64,000 nucleotides of DNA from Acidobacteriota bacterium (GCA_021781455.1 JAJXWV010000033.1:124001-188000), one strand, 5' to 3'. Numbered from the stretch's first letter, positions 1 through 8,369 are shown. Notes: a model not told the origin generated them from the letters alone. Translations and numbers: made by a program.

Positions 1-559
1 AAGCCTCGTCGAGGAAGTTCTTCCAGATGTCCGGGAAATTGCGGCCCTGAATCCGGTGCAGCGGATGCCACTTCGGCCGGACGGGCTGGCGGATGAGGCG
101 GATGCTGGCTTCGTGCAGCAGCTTGTTGCCCTTGCGCACGTTGCACGGCAGACAGGCGCAGACCACGTTCTCCCAGGTCGATTTGCCGCCGCGCGATATC
201 GGCACGACGTGGTCGAGCGAGAGCTCCGAGACCGGGAACTTCCGACCGCAGTACTGGCAACGGTTGTGGTCGCGCAGGTAGATGTTTCCCCGGGAGAACT
301 TCACCTCCTGCCGCGGCAGCCGGTCAAAGGACAGAAGCTGCACGACGTGCGGGATGAGGATGTTGCGGGTCGGCGTCCTGACATAGAGGTCGCTCGGCTG
401 GACAGGGATGTCAGCCCAGTTTTCGAAGTCGTAGGTGCGGTACTCCGAATCGACGGCCCGGACCTGCCCCTTGTAGAGGAGCGTGAACGCACGCCGGACA
501 GACGTGATCTGGACGGCCTGGAACACGCGATTCAGAACGAGAACATGACCGTCGAGCAT
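1..559 (-). CDS. HNH endonuclease (3' end cut by window edge)
   Basis: Reading leftward from the ATG at 559-557 gives 186 residues before the window ends. The core is a zinc-bound HNH nuclease: CQYC at residues 101-104, LDHVVP at 115-120, GG-x-x-x-W-x-N around 124-131, and CLPCN at 136-140. The two Cys pairs hold a structural zinc and the His of LDH is the expected catalytic base. The N-terminal ~95 residues (LVLNRVFQAV, LYKGQVRAV) match the common stand-alone bacterial HNH family of about 190 residues, so only a few residues should be missing. It probably nicks or cuts DNA, but its cellular role is unknown and no restriction partner is visible. A GAGG motif precedes the chosen ATG and a good promoter lies upstream. 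Confidence 0.85.
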   Translation of the reverse strand, partial: MLDGHVLVLNRVFQAVQITSVRRAFTLLYKGQVRAVDSEYRTYDFENWADIPVQPSDLYVRTPTRNILIPHVVQLLSFDRLPRQEVKFSRGNIYLRDHNRCQYCGRKFPVSELSLDHVVPISRGGKSTWENVVCACLPCNVRKGNKLLHEASIRLIRQPVRPKWHPLHRIQGRNFPDIWKNFLDEA

Positions 560-630
560 ATTCCCTCGCCCAAACACGGAAGAGCGCGTTGGTGTTTCCA
601 CGGCCGCGTGCTTCCGAGCCCAGTGAGCAC

Positions 631-659
631 ATGATACGACTCGCTCCAAGGGCGTCCAA
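631..659 (-). promoter_or_regulatory. Sigma-70-like promoter of the HNH gene
   Basis: On the minus strand TTGGAC (659-654) and TATCAT (636-631) are separated by exactly 17 bases, close to the TTGACA/TATAAT consensus. Transcription would start near 624 and leave a leader of about 65 bases before the ATG at 559. Inferred by eye only. Confidence 0.5.
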
Positions 660-847
660 TCTTGCAAAAACACCTCATTTGATACATAGTTAGCGGCAAG
701 ACGAATCCGAATCTGCTCTTTAGAGCGGCTCTGCACGGGAGCGAACCCGGCAGTGTCCGATCGAAACTCAGAAGACGCTGCGCGCGACGGATCCGACGCA
801 AAAGGGGAGCCGGCGGGCGTTAACGGGTGTGGTTATTGGGAGGCTTT

Positions 848-2347
848 ATGCGCGTGTTTCCTCGGGTCGCTCTCGCGGTCATCGTTCTGCTGACCGCGCC
901 CATGCTGCTGGCGAATCACTTCCAGTCGGACTGTCCGCTCACTCTTGTGGCGACCGACCCGCCTGCGTCGAATTTCGCGCTCTCGCCGCACGGCATCTTC
1001 CGCTCGGGCTCACAGGTGTTTGCCTTGCGCGGACAGACGCTGACCACCTACGCCCTGAACGACGTTGGTGATCTTCAAGTCGCGAGACAGGACTTCATCG
1101 GCTCGCTCGGAGCACGGGAAACCAACGGCGGAGTTGCCTTCAGCGCCGGATACCTCTTCCTGAGCAGCGAGGCCGGTCTGGAGATCTACGATCTGCGCGG
1201 CGTTCGCCCGGGCGGCAACGCGCCGTTGCTCGTCTCGCGCACCGCCGACCTGCATTACCGCCGGCTCGCCGTCAACGGGAACATCCTGGCCGCGCTCTAC
1301 CCGGCGAGCGATCTTCCCTGTTATCCGAACAGCTTCAGCTGCGTCACGAGCATCGACCTCTTCGACATCACCAACCTGGCCGCACCCGTGCGCGTCGGGT
1401 CGATCAGCACGGCGACCGACCTCGCTCGGGATCTAGGCGGCTTCAACGACATCGCCTTCAACTTCGGTTATCTGGTGGCGGTCGGAACCAACGGCTGGGC
1501 GTCGTTCAACGTGTCGAACCCGGCGCTGCCGTTCCGCATCGGCATCGTCTCGCGGGCGGGGACATTCCTGGTCAGCAACGGGACCAACCTGGTCGGAGTC
1601 GGCAACCGCGATTCCGTCCTCGTCTACAACTTCGGCACCGACGGACGGTTCACGCCGGTGTTCCTCTACACGATCTCGCAGTCGCTGACGATCGGCCGCT
1701 CGAACGCGATTGCATTCCATCCTGAGGCCTCCTTCGACGAATCGGGCAGCCGGCTCGTCACCATGGTCGACGAGATCAACCCGCTCACCCTGCAGCCGGC
1801 GCGGACCATCGCCTTCGACGTCTTCGACTTCAGCACGCCGATGTACGAAGGCACCGATCCACGCCTGTATGAGAGCGTTTCGATGACGACCGGCGACGAA
1901 GTGAAATGGGATCCAACGTCCGTCGGGCCGTATGTCTACACCGTGGGTGAGCTCACCGGTCTCCAGAGCTGGGGCGCCTGCGAGCAGATTGCCGGAAAGA
2001 TCGAGCTCAATTCGGTAACGCAGCTCAGCTGCAACGGCGCCGAGATCCACGGCTGGGTGACGGGAACGGAGAAGATCGCCAATGTGGAGCTGTTCCTCGA
2101 CGCCGGATCGCTCGGCTCGGCATCGCTCTCGGGCGTGCCCCGAACCGACGTCAGCTCGCGGACCCCTGCCCTGACGTGGCGCATCAACGTCAACCTCGAC
2201 CAGACCGCGCGCGGTGATCACACACTCCGTGCGGTGGGCACCGACTCTCTCGGAAACCGGCGGCAGTTCGCCAGCCAGCGCGTCTTCTTCCCGGGACCGG
2301 GCCAGAACTGCACGCAGCGACGCCGGCAGTCGGCGATCCACTTCTAG
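848..2347 (+). CDS. Secreted LVIVD/beta-propeller-like protein
   Basis: A protein of 499 residues. The ATG at 848 is chosen because GGGAGG lies at 838-843 and a signal peptide follows at once (MRVFPRVALAVIVLLTAPML). Residues of about 60-370 contain repeated short strands with patterns such as LEIYDLRGV, IDLFDITNL, ASFNVSNP and VYNFGTD. These resemble LVIVD-type propeller blades found in secreted bacterial proteins. A C-terminal part of about 110 residues (IELNSVTQLSCNGAEIHGWV onward) looks like an Ig-like beta-sandwich (VELFLDAG, HTLRAVGTDSLGN). Export to the periplasm or cell surface is inferred. No catalytic motif is recognised, so no function is assigned. It appears monocistronic and converges on pyrF. 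Confidence 0.7.
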   Translation: MRVFPRVALAVIVLLTAPMLLANHFQSDCPLTLVATDPPASNFALSPHGIFRSGSQVFALRGQTLTTYALNDVGDLQVARQDFIGSLGARETNGGVAFSAGYLFLSSEAGLEIYDLRGVRPGGNAPLLVSRTADLHYRRLAVNGNILAALYPASDLPCYPNSFSCVTSIDLFDITNLAAPVRVGSISTATDLARDLGGFNDIAFNFGYLVAVGTNGWASFNVSNPALPFRIGIVSRAGTFLVSNGTNLVGVGNRDSVLVYNFGTDGRFTPVFLYTISQSLTIGRSNAIAFHPEASFDESGSRLVTMVDEINPLTLQPARTIAFDVFDFSTPMYEGTDPRLYESVSMTTGDEVKWDPTSVGPYVYTVGELTGLQSWGACEQIAGKIELNSVTQLSCNGAEIHGWVTGTEKIANVELFLDAGSLGSASLSGVPRTDVSSRTPALTWRINVNLDQTARGDHTLRAVGTDSLGNRRQFASQRVFFPGPGQNCTQRRRQSAIHF

Positions 2348-2370
2348 GGATCACGAAACGGAAATCTCGA

Positions 2371-2396
2371 AAGGGGCCGGCGATCAGCCGGCCCTT
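2371..2396. terminator. Bidirectional hairpin between convergent genes
   Basis: Arms AAGGGGCCGGC and GCCGGCCCTT pair with one bulged G around a 5-base loop. T-rich sequence (CTTTCCATTTCC) follows on the plus strand. The pyrF stop codon (2386-2384) lies in the loop, so the hairpin would serve both convergent genes. Confidence 0.6.
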
Positions 2397-3085
2397 TCCA
2401 TTTCCTCCACGATTCGCATCGCGGCATCCCGGCGTGATGCGGCAGCGGTGATCGGGCGCCCGACCACGACATAGTCGGCTCCGGCGGCAATGGCCTCGGC
2501 CGGCGTGAGCGTGCGCTTCTGGTCGTCGGCGCCGGAACCGGCGGGGCGGATTCCCGGGGTGATGATCACGAAATCCCCGCCGCATGCCTCACGAATCGCA
2601 CGGATTTCGCGGGGCGAGCTCACCACGCCTCGCAACCCGGCTGCGCGTGCCAGCAGCGCCAGCCGGACTGCGCTCTCGAGCGGGGAGTGCGCCCATCCGA
2701 TCTGTTCGATCTCTGCTGCGTCGAGACTGGTCAGGATCGTCACGCCGAGGACCACCGAAGTCCCGGCCGATTGCGCCGCGGCCCGAAGCATGGCCTCTCC
2801 GCCCGACGCGTGCACGGTCAGCATCGAGGCGCCGTGGGAGACTCCTTCGGCCACCGCGCGGCCGGCCGTATTGGGAATGTCGTGGATTTTCAGGTCGAGG
2901 AAGACGCGCTCGCCGCGGCCGACGATTTCCCTCACGATCCCCGGCCCTTGCGCGACGAAGGCCTGCAGCCCGATCTTGAAAATTCCGGCCGCGCCCCGCA
3001 GCTCGTCGATGAGTTTCAGGATCTCCTCGCGGGAGGAGAGGTCGACCGCGACCACCAGGCGGTCACGCGCTTGCATTTCCTCCAT
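2384..3085 (-). CDS. pyrF: Orotidine 5'-phosphate decarboxylase
   Basis: A TIM-barrel enzyme of 233 residues that converts OMP to UMP in the last step of de novo pyrimidine synthesis. Visible signatures are the N-terminal VAVDLSS, the catalytic D-x-K-x-x-D stretch DLKIHDIPNT, the phosphate-binding ITPGIRP and the C-terminal YVVVGRPIT. The length is normal for the short bacterial family. The start is taken at ATG 3085; a second in-frame ATG lies nine bases downstream (3076) behind GGAGGAA but with almost no spacing. The gene is alone and diverges from polX. The 100 bases between them are mostly a palindromic heptamer array, so its promoter must be in or overlap that array. Confidence 0.95.
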   Translation of the reverse strand: MEEMQARDRLVVAVDLSSREEILKLIDELRGAAGIFKIGLQAFVAQGPGIVREIVGRGERVFLDLKIHDIPNTAGRAVAEGVSHGASMLTVHASGGEAMLRAAAQSAGTSVVLGVTILTSLDAAEIEQIGWAHSPLESAVRLALLARAAGLRGVVSSPREIRAIREACGGDFVIITPGIRPAGSGADDQKRTLTPAEAIAAGADYVVVGRPITAAASRRDAAMRIVEEMERAG

Positions 3086-3103
3086 GATAGGACATGTGGA
3101 GAC

Positions 3104-3178
3104 GAGTCCTGAGTGCTGAGTCCTGAGCCCTGAGTTACAAGCCTCAGCACTCAGGCTCAGCACTCAGGACTCAGGACT
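3104..3178. repeat. Palindromic heptamer array, CTGAGTC family (copy A)
   Basis: The left arm (3104-3135) repeats CTGAGTC/CTGAGTG-type heptamers and the right arm (3143-3178) is its reverse complement (CTCAGCA, CTCAGGA units), so the array could fold into a long hairpin. It fills the divergent pyrF/polX interval and ends 8 bases before the polX ATG, so it is not a terminator here. AGGA in the last right-arm units sits at ribosome-binding distance from that ATG. Confidence 0.85.
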
Positions 3179-3185
3179 ATGGACT

Positions 3186-4928
3186 ATGGACAAGTGGACA
3201 GTCGCACGTGCGCTCCGGGAAATCGCGAGCTACATCGAGCTGAGTGAGCCGAATCCCTTCAAGGCGCGGGCATTCGAAAGCGCGGCGCGGCGAATCGAGT
3301 CGCTCGATCGCTCCGTCGACGATCTTGTCGCCACGGGCGGTCTCCATTCCACTCCCGGGATCGGCAGGTCGATCGGCCCGATCGTGGCCGACCTGGTGAC
3401 GAAGGGACACTCCGCGTACCTCGACGAGCTCCGATCGCGGTACCCGCCCGGCATCTTCGAGCTGCTTCGCGTTCCCGCTCTGGGGCTGAAGAAGATCGGA
3501 GTCCTCTATTCGGAGCTCGGCATCGCCAGCCTCGATGAGCTCGAGGCCGCGGCACAGGCGGGCCGTGTGGCCGGACTGGCGGGATTCGGCGCGAAGACGC
3601 AGAAGAAGATTCTCGACGGCATCGCGACCGCGCGCCGCCGCTCTTCGCAGTTCCTCCTTTCCTTCGGCCTCGAGGTCGGTGAATCACTTCGCGGGCGCCT
3701 GGCGCAGATTGACGCCATCGAGGACGCGATCGTTTCCGGCAGCGTGCGGCGACGGCTGGAGATCGTCGATTCAGTTGATATCGTGGTGGCGACCGGCGAT
3801 TCCGTACGCGCAATCGCAGAAGTGGAGAAACGCGGGCTCCTGGACCGTCTCGAACAGGATGGCTGGACTATGCTGCGCGGCTTCGGCCGCGATGAGATTC
3901 CGGTCTCACTCCACCTGACTGCGCCCGCCGATTGCGGCGCGGCTCTGGTCGTCACGACCGGTTCCGCAGACTTCGTCGAAGCCTTCGCCTCCACGATCGC
4001 GAAGAACGGATTCGAGCTCCGACATCGAGAGCTTTTCCACAACGGACGTCACATCAGGAGTGAGAACGAGAGCGCCCTGTTCGAACGCGTGGCAGTTCCG
4101 TTCGTCGATCCCGAGCTGCGGGAAAGCGGGGATGTGCTGAGGCGAAAGAAGAGAGTCCGGCTCGTCGAGCCCGCGGACCTGAAGGGCACCTTCCATGTGC
4201 ACACCACGTTTTCCGACGGCCGCAACTCGGTTGCGGAGATGCTCTCGGCCGCGCGCGACCGCGGTTTCGACTACGTCGGCATCTCCGATCACTCGCCGAA
4301 CGCGTTCTACGCAAACGGTGTGACCGTCGACGATCTGACGGGACAGCACGCCGAGATCGACGCTCAGCGCGCCCTCGTCGCGCCGATGCGCGTCTTCCGC
4401 GGAACCGAAGCCGACATCCTCGACGACGGCACGATCGACTACGGCCACGCCACGCTGCCGAGGTTCGACTTCGTCGTCGCCTCGATCCATTCGCGATTCG
4501 CCATGGATCGTGAGGCCATGACGGCGCGCATGCTTCGCGCTCTCGACGACCCCTTCGTGACCATTCTCGGCCACCTCACCGGACGTCTCCTCCTCGGTCG
4601 CACCGGCTATGCGATCGATTTCGACCGCGTCTTCGACCGCGCCGCCGAGCGCGGCGTCATGATCGAGATCAACGGCAATCCCCACCGTCTCGAGCTCGAC
4701 TGGAGGCTGGCCGGACGCGCCATCGATCGTGGTGTGCTGCTCTGCATCAACCCCGACGCCCACTCCATCGCCGAGCTGTCGCACGTCATCAGCGGCGTGT
4801 GGCTGGCCCGAAAGGCCGGCCTCTCTGCGAAGCACATCTTCAACACACGTCCGGTCGATGAGGTCGCGGACTATCTCGAAAAGCGCCGGCAGAAGGCAAT
4901 GGAAAGAGTACTGAGTGCTGAGTGCTGA
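3186..4928 (+). CDS. polX: PolX-family protein: degenerate polymerase, intact PHP nuclease
   Basis: A protein of 580 residues with the bacterial PolX layout: helix-hairpin-helix region (about 1-150; TPGIG at 56-60), Pol beta-like palm (about 155-315), and a C-terminal PHP domain (about 333-570). The PHP metal motifs are present: H337-x-H339, SDG, ISDHS, GTEADIL, ASIHS, GHLTGR and NPDAHS. These act as the Mn-dependent 3'-5' exonuclease/AP-endonuclease part in base excision repair. The polymerase motif is altered: family GSYRRG-x-GDID reads GSVRRR (185-190) and DSVD (195-198), which replaces the first catalytic Asp by Ser196, and the third Asp (family VDL) is Ser241. Polymerase activity is therefore doubtful (inference). 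The last codons and stop are made from repeat sequence. Confidence 0.9.
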   Translation: MDKWTVARALREIASYIELSEPNPFKARAFESAARRIESLDRSVDDLVATGGLHSTPGIGRSIGPIVADLVTKGHSAYLDELRSRYPPGIFELLRVPALGLKKIGVLYSELGIASLDELEAAAQAGRVAGLAGFGAKTQKKILDGIATARRRSSQFLLSFGLEVGESLRGRLAQIDAIEDAIVSGSVRRRLEIVDSVDIVVATGDSVRAIAEVEKRGLLDRLEQDGWTMLRGFGRDEIPVSLHLTAPADCGAALVVTTGSADFVEAFASTIAKNGFELRHRELFHNGRHIRSENESALFERVAVPFVDPELRESGDVLRRKKRVRLVEPADLKGTFHVHTTFSDGRNSVAEMLSAARDRGFDYVGISDHSPNAFYANGVTVDDLTGQHAEIDAQRALVAPMRVFRGTEADILDDGTIDYGHATLPRFDFVVASIHSRFAMDREAMTARMLRALDDPFVTILGHLTGRLLLGRTGYAIDFDRVFDRAAERGVMIEINGNPHRLELDWRLAGRAIDRGVLLCINPDAHSIAELSHVISGVWLARKAGLSAKHIFNTRPVDEVADYLEKRRQKAMERVLSAEC

Positions 4929-4967
4929 GTGGGGGGCCTGCGCACTCAGTACTCAGCACTCAGTACT
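4907..4967. repeat. Palindromic heptamer array, CTGAGTG family (copy B)
   Basis: The left arm (4907-4931) carries AGTACTGAGTGCTGAGTG-like units and the right arm (4943-4967) is its exact reverse complement. The left arm runs through the last seven codons of polX and supplies its TGA stop (4926-4928). A separate GC-rich terminator follows at 5006-5034. Confidence 0.85.
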
Positions 4968-5005
4968 TCCGGGTGTCGCAGAAAATCCAAAAAGTCCCCA
5001 TAAAC

Positions 5006-5034
5006 AAACAGCGCGGCGACGCGCCGCGCTGTTT
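5006..5034. terminator. Perfect 13-bp hairpin terminator
   Basis: AAACAGCGCGGCG pairs with CGCCGCGCTGTTT around ACG. On the minus strand it is followed by GTTTATGG and lies 26 bases after the stop of the 5060-5734 gene. It can act on both strands between convergent genes. Confidence 0.75.
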
Positions 5035-5059
5035 GCTGTGTGGAGGAGAAGACGGAGCG

Positions 5060-5734
5060 TTACTTGCGCGCCGCCAGGACGATGACGAGAGCGTTCTCGC
5101 CTTTCTTCGTCGTCACGAAGATGTAGGTTTGACCGACTTTGAGATTGAGCGTGGTTTTGTACAGATCCTTCGGTGGCCGATCCTTCTTCGCCGGATCGAG
5201 GCGGCTGACCCGCAGGTCGTTCACGCTGATGGTCTTCGACGCCGGATCGTAATCACCGAACTTGAAGTCAGCGCGATAGCCGTTGGCCATCTCCACCGCC
5301 GCTGATTCGCCTTCGTGTCCTTCGATCTCGACCTGTCCCAGGCTTTCCGCCGCAGTGAAGCCGATCATGGCCAGCTTCGGAGCGAGATCGCGCACTTCCT
5401 CGGGTACTCGTGCTGTTCCATGTCCGGCCATGACCAGTCTGATCGAGAGCTTCAACGGCCGCGGGGCCGTATCGAACTCGCCGAGCGCTGCAGCCACTGC
5501 CGCCAGATTGGCGGGCCTGTCCGTCACTGTCAGCGCATTGTTGGATGGCTGCATCGACACCGAGCCTTCGGGGCTTAGCAGCGGCTTGATGACCGCAGCG
5601 GCTCGGTCGACCGCTTTGTACTTGACCTGGAACGTCCGGGCCGGAAGCGCTTTCGCGGCCTCGGCAGCCGGTTCCGCAACCGCCGCACCCGTAGTCAGCG
5701 TCGCGAGGAGCATCAGGAGAAGAAGTCGTTTCAT
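5060..5734 (-). CDS. Exported secretin-N-like domain protein
   Basis: A protein of 224 residues with an N-terminal signal peptide (MKRLLLLMLLATLTTGAAVA). Residues of about 30-105 read FQVKYKAVDRAAAVIKPLLS...NNALTVTDRPANLAAVAAAL, the pattern of the small secretin/NolW ring-forming domain: a beta-alpha-beta module followed by a D-x-P-x-N-hydrophobic segment. The remaining ~110 residues form a beta-rich domain without recognised motifs. There is no secretin barrel, so this is a periplasmic stand-alone ring-like domain. Its ATG overlaps the anti-sigma stop by 4 bases (ATGA), making it the third gene of a sigma/anti-sigma operon and probably co-translated. Function is unknown; a sensor or scaffold under the ECF factor is a guess. 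Confidence 0.65.
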   Translation of the reverse strand: MKRLLLLMLLATLTTGAAVAEPAAEAAKALPARTFQVKYKAVDRAAAVIKPLLSPEGSVSMQPSNNALTVTDRPANLAAVAAALGEFDTAPRPLKLSIRLVMAGHGTARVPEEVRDLAPKLAMIGFTAAESLGQVEIEGHEGESAAVEMANGYRADFKFGDYDPASKTISVNDLRVSRLDPAKKDRPPKDLYKTTLNLKVGQTYIFVTTKKGENALVIVLAARK

Positions 5735-6258
5735 AAGTCCGCCGGCAGGTTCTCGTCGACGATCAAGACGACCTGCGTGTCGCTGGCCCCTTCGTTCGGC
5801 ATCTCGACGATCGTTGCATTTGCTGAGGAATACGACTGAACGACGGGCTTCGTCGTCAGCGGAGTCCGAATGATCGCGCGACGGACGGGTCGGCTCATGG
5901 CCGCCATCTGCGATGGATGCGTCGCCTGGCTACGCTCGATCTGGTAGACGATGCCGGCACCGGTGATCCCGAGCGCCAGCGTCGCCGCGATCGCGAGCTT
6001 GCGCGACCACGCCATCTCCGTGTGGCCGGCCACGGTTCCCGCGGCATCCCGCAGATGAACCACGTGCATGACGTCGGCGACAAAGGCATCGACGCCGCCC
6101 GGTGGCACCATCTCCTCGCCGCCCAGAGCCCGGAAGATCACGTCGGCGTCGATGTGTGCCGCGAAATCGAGGCAGGCATCGCACGTCCTCACGTGCTGCA
6201 ACAGCTCGGGATCACTGGTCCCGGCGTGGAATGCGGCTCGAAATTCGGTGCAGCTCAT
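5731..6258 (-). CDS. Zinc-finger anti-sigma factor, single-pass membrane protein
   Basis: A protein of 175 residues. The N-terminus has the zf-HC2 anti-sigma zinc motif H-x3-C-x2-C within LLQHVRTCDACLDF. A hydrophobic segment (KLAIAATLALGITGAGIVYQ) around residues 88-107 would place the zinc domain in the cytoplasm and about 65 C-terminal residues outside. It is expected to bind and hold the ECF sigma factor encoded immediately upstream. The ATG at 6258 overlaps the sigma stop as ATGA and is preceded by GGAGGG at good spacing; a second in-frame ATG at 6270 would overlap more. The gene is translationally coupled on both sides. Confidence 0.8.
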   Translation of the reverse strand: MSCTEFRAAFHAGTSDPELLQHVRTCDACLDFAAHIDADVIFRALGGEEMVPPGGVDAFVADVMHVVHLRDAAGTVAGHTEMAWSRKLAIAATLALGITGAGIVYQIERSQATHPSQMAAMSRPVRRAIIRTPLTTKPVVQSYSSANATIVEMPNEGASDTQVVLIVDENLPADL

Positions 6259-6869
6259 TCGGCCCTCCACAGCTGCGCATATTCGGGATAGCGCTTCTGC
6301 AACTGCTGCTGCATCAGCTTGCGCGCGTTGAACAGGTGATTGCGAACGGTCGACTCACGGCAGCCGAGGATCTTCGCGATCTCGGCGGATGGCAGGTCTT
6401 CCATCTGGTTCATGACGAAGATCGTCTTCTGCTTCGGCGAGAGGACCACCGAGACGGCCTCGAAGACGGCCTCGACTTCCTTTCGCTGCACGATCACGGA
6501 CTGCTCGGCGTCAGAAGAGGTCTTGACGAGGCGCAGGTTCGAGTTCACGGCGTTCTCGCGGGACTGCTTGTTCCTCATGTAATCGATGGCCACGTTCGTG
6601 ACCATGCGGTACAACCACGTATCGAACGCGTATTGCGGATCGTATTTCTCGAGGTTCTCCCACAGCTTGAGGAACACCAGCTGCGAGATGTCCTTGGCGT
6701 CCTCGGCGTTTCCGATGATCCGGTAGCAGACCGCGTAGACCTTCGAGGTCTTCCGGCGGACGAGCAGCTCGAAGGCGCGGTCGTCCCCCTGCCGGATCGT
6801 CTGGACCAGTTCGCGGTCGTCAGGCTCAGCTGATTGAGTCGGGATCATCAGACGAAGTTCCGCGGGCAT
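6255..6869 (-). CDS. ECF-type RNA polymerase sigma factor
   Basis: A protein of 204 residues (197 if the ATG at 6848 is used). Region 2 is clear: FELLVRRKTSKVYAVCYRI, then DAKDISQLVFLKLWENLEKY and FDTWLYRMVTNVAIDYMR for -10 recognition. A linker of about 25 residues is followed by region 4, with LSPKQKTIFVMNQMEDLPSAEI and the helix-turn-helix ILGCRESTVRNHLFNAR for -35 binding. It heads a three-gene operon with a zinc anti-sigma factor and an exported secretin-like protein, a standard arrangement for envelope-stress or extracellular signals. The inducing signal cannot be read from the sequence. It diverges from purD. Confidence 0.92.
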   Translation of the reverse strand: MPAELRLMIPTQSAEPDDRELVQTIRQGDDRAFELLVRRKTSKVYAVCYRIIGNAEDAKDISQLVFLKLWENLEKYDPQYAFDTWLYRMVTNVAIDYMRNKQSRENAVNSNLRLVKTSSDAEQSVIVQRKEVEAVFEAVSVVLSPKQKTIFVMNQMEDLPSAEIAKILGCRESTVRNHLFNARKLMQQQLQKRYPEYAQLWRAE

Positions 6870-6919
6870 CGTGACATATGTACGAGAGGCGTTTGAAGAA
6901 CGTCTAGTCTGAGGACGTG

Positions 6920-6982
6920 CTTCCCCCGGGACGGGTTCCGGCCCGGTGCCTCCACCGGGGAAGTCTTGGTCTCTGTTAGAAT
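6920..6982 (+). promoter_or_regulatory. purD upstream region: inverted repeat and -10-like box
   Basis: CTTCCCCCGG (6920-6929) and CCGGGGAAG (6955-6963) can pair around a GC-rich interior. TAGAAT at 6977-6982 lies nine bases before the purD ATG, so transcription would start almost at the start codon (leaderless). No -35 box is evident. Confidence 0.4.
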
Positions 6983-6991
6983 TCCGCGTAC

Positions 6992-8278
6992 ATGCGCGTT
7001 CTGGTAGTCGGCCAGGGTGGTCGCGAGCACGCCCTCTGCTGGAAGCTCAAGCAGTCACCCCTCGTCCGGGAGATCTACGCGGCACCGGGCAATGCTGGAA
7101 TCGCCTCCATCGCCGACTGCGTCCCGATCGGCGTCGCCGACATCATCGAATTGGCCGATTTCGCCGACAAGCTCAAGATCGACCTCACGATTGTGGGCCC
7201 GGAGCTGCCGCTTACCCTGGGAATCGTGGACGAATTCCAGAAGCGCGGCCTTTGTATTTTCGGACCGACCCGCCTCGCCGCAGAGCTCGAGGGATCGAAG
7301 GTGTTCTCGAAGGAGTTCATGCGGAAGTACAACGTCCCGACCGCCGAGGCGATCGCCTGTACCTCCGCCGACGAAGCGCGTGACGCGCTGAAGCGGATGA
7401 AGTATCCAGCCGTCATCAAGGTCGACGGACTGGCCGCCGGCAAGGGCGTCGTCATCGTGCAGTCGAAGGCCGAAGCGGACGAGTACCTGCAGATGGTGTT
7501 CGACGACAAGAAGTTCGGCAACGCGGCCGATCGGATCCTGATCGAGGAATTCCTCACCGGTGAGGAGGTCTCGTTCCTGGTACTCAGCGACGGAAAGCGG
7601 GTGGCGCCTCTCGCCCCCGCGAAGGACTACAAGAAGGCGCTCGACGGCGAGACGGGTCCGAACACGGGGGGAATGGGAGCGCATTCGCCGGCGGTGGTGC
7701 TGAGCGGCGAGACGGCCGCGGTGGTGATGAAGTCGATCGTCATGCCGACGATCCAGGGCATGGCGTCCGAGGGTCGAATGTACAGCGGGGTCCTGTACAT
7801 CGGCCTGATGCTGACCGCCGACGGTCCGAAGGTGCTCGAGTACAACTGCCGCTTCGGCGATCCGGAGACCCAGGTGCAGATGCTCCGGCTCGAAGACGAT
7901 CTCGCGGACGTCTGCCTGAAAGTGGCCCAGGGAAACCTCGGCGACACCAAGCTGACCTGGCGCAAGGAAGCCGCGGCGTGCGTCGTAGTCGCGGTGGACG
8001 GCTACCCCGACGAGTATCCGAAGGGACAGGAAGTCGAGATCGACCCGATCAGCGACGACGCCGTGGTGGTGTTCCATGCGGGGACGGTTCGCCGCGGCGC
8101 CAAGATCATCAACGTGGCAGGCCGGGTCATCAACGTCTGCGCCCGGGCGGCGACGTTGTCCGAAGCACTCGCGAAAGTGTACGAAGCCGTCCCGAAGATC
8201 CGCTTTGCCGGCGCTCGCTATCGCCACGACATCGGCTGGCGCGCCCTCGAGCAGCGCAAGCAGGCCGCCGCGGAATAG
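6992..8278 (+). CDS. purD: Phosphoribosylamine-glycine ligase (GARS)
   Basis: A protein of 428 residues, the usual GARS length. It joins glycine to 5-phosphoribosylamine with ATP in the second step of purine synthesis. The N-terminal domain begins MRVLVVGQGGREHALCWKL and contains GPELPL. The ATP-grasp domain shows KVDGLAAGKGV, EEFLTGEEVS, NTGGMGAHSP and EYNCRFGDPETQ, which binds ATP and Mg. There is no Shine-Dalgarno sequence before the ATG, which fits the leaderless promoter proposed upstream. purE follows after 91 bases with its own -10-like box, so the two purine genes are adjacent but probably have separate promoters. Confidence 0.97.
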   Translation: MRVLVVGQGGREHALCWKLKQSPLVREIYAAPGNAGIASIADCVPIGVADIIELADFADKLKIDLTIVGPELPLTLGIVDEFQKRGLCIFGPTRLAAELEGSKVFSKEFMRKYNVPTAEAIACTSADEARDALKRMKYPAVIKVDGLAAGKGVVIVQSKAEADEYLQMVFDDKKFGNAADRILIEEFLTGEEVSFLVLSDGKRVAPLAPAKDYKKALDGETGPNTGGMGAHSPAVVLSGETAAVVMKSIVMPTIQGMASEGRMYSGVLYIGLMLTADGPKVLEYNCRFGDPETQVQMLRLEDDLADVCLKVAQGNLGDTKLTWRKEAAACVVVAVDGYPDEYPKGQEVEIDPISDDAVVVFHAGTVRRGAKIINVAGRVINVCARAATLSEALAKVYEAVPKIRFAGARYRHDIGWRALEQRKQAAAE

Positions 8279-8305
8279 GCCAGGACCGATCAGACGGAGG
8301 CGGTC

Positions 8306-8362
8306 CCATCTGTCTCAGGAGTCCCATCCGTCCCATCGTTCCCCACCCCCCCGCGCTAGAAT
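8306..8362 (+). promoter_or_regulatory. purE upstream: TCCCATC repeats and -10-like box
   Basis: Three copies of TCCCATC occur at about 8306-8336 (two directly adjacent as GTCCCATCC GTCCCATCG). They are followed by TAGAAT at 8357-8362, seven bases before the purE ATG. The box position again suggests a leaderless transcript. The same heptamer and its inverse recur at 49458-49496. Confidence 0.4.
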
Positions 8363-8369
8363 CGCCGCC

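Noticed and set aside
3104-3178. Heptamer array as transcription terminator
   Set aside because: It lies between two divergent genes with no T tract, so there is no transcript end to serve there.
6920-6963. PRPP or purine riboswitch before purD
   Set aside because: Only a GC-rich inverted repeat is present; no conserved purine, PRPP or ykkC core is recognisable, and the -10 box is downstream of it.
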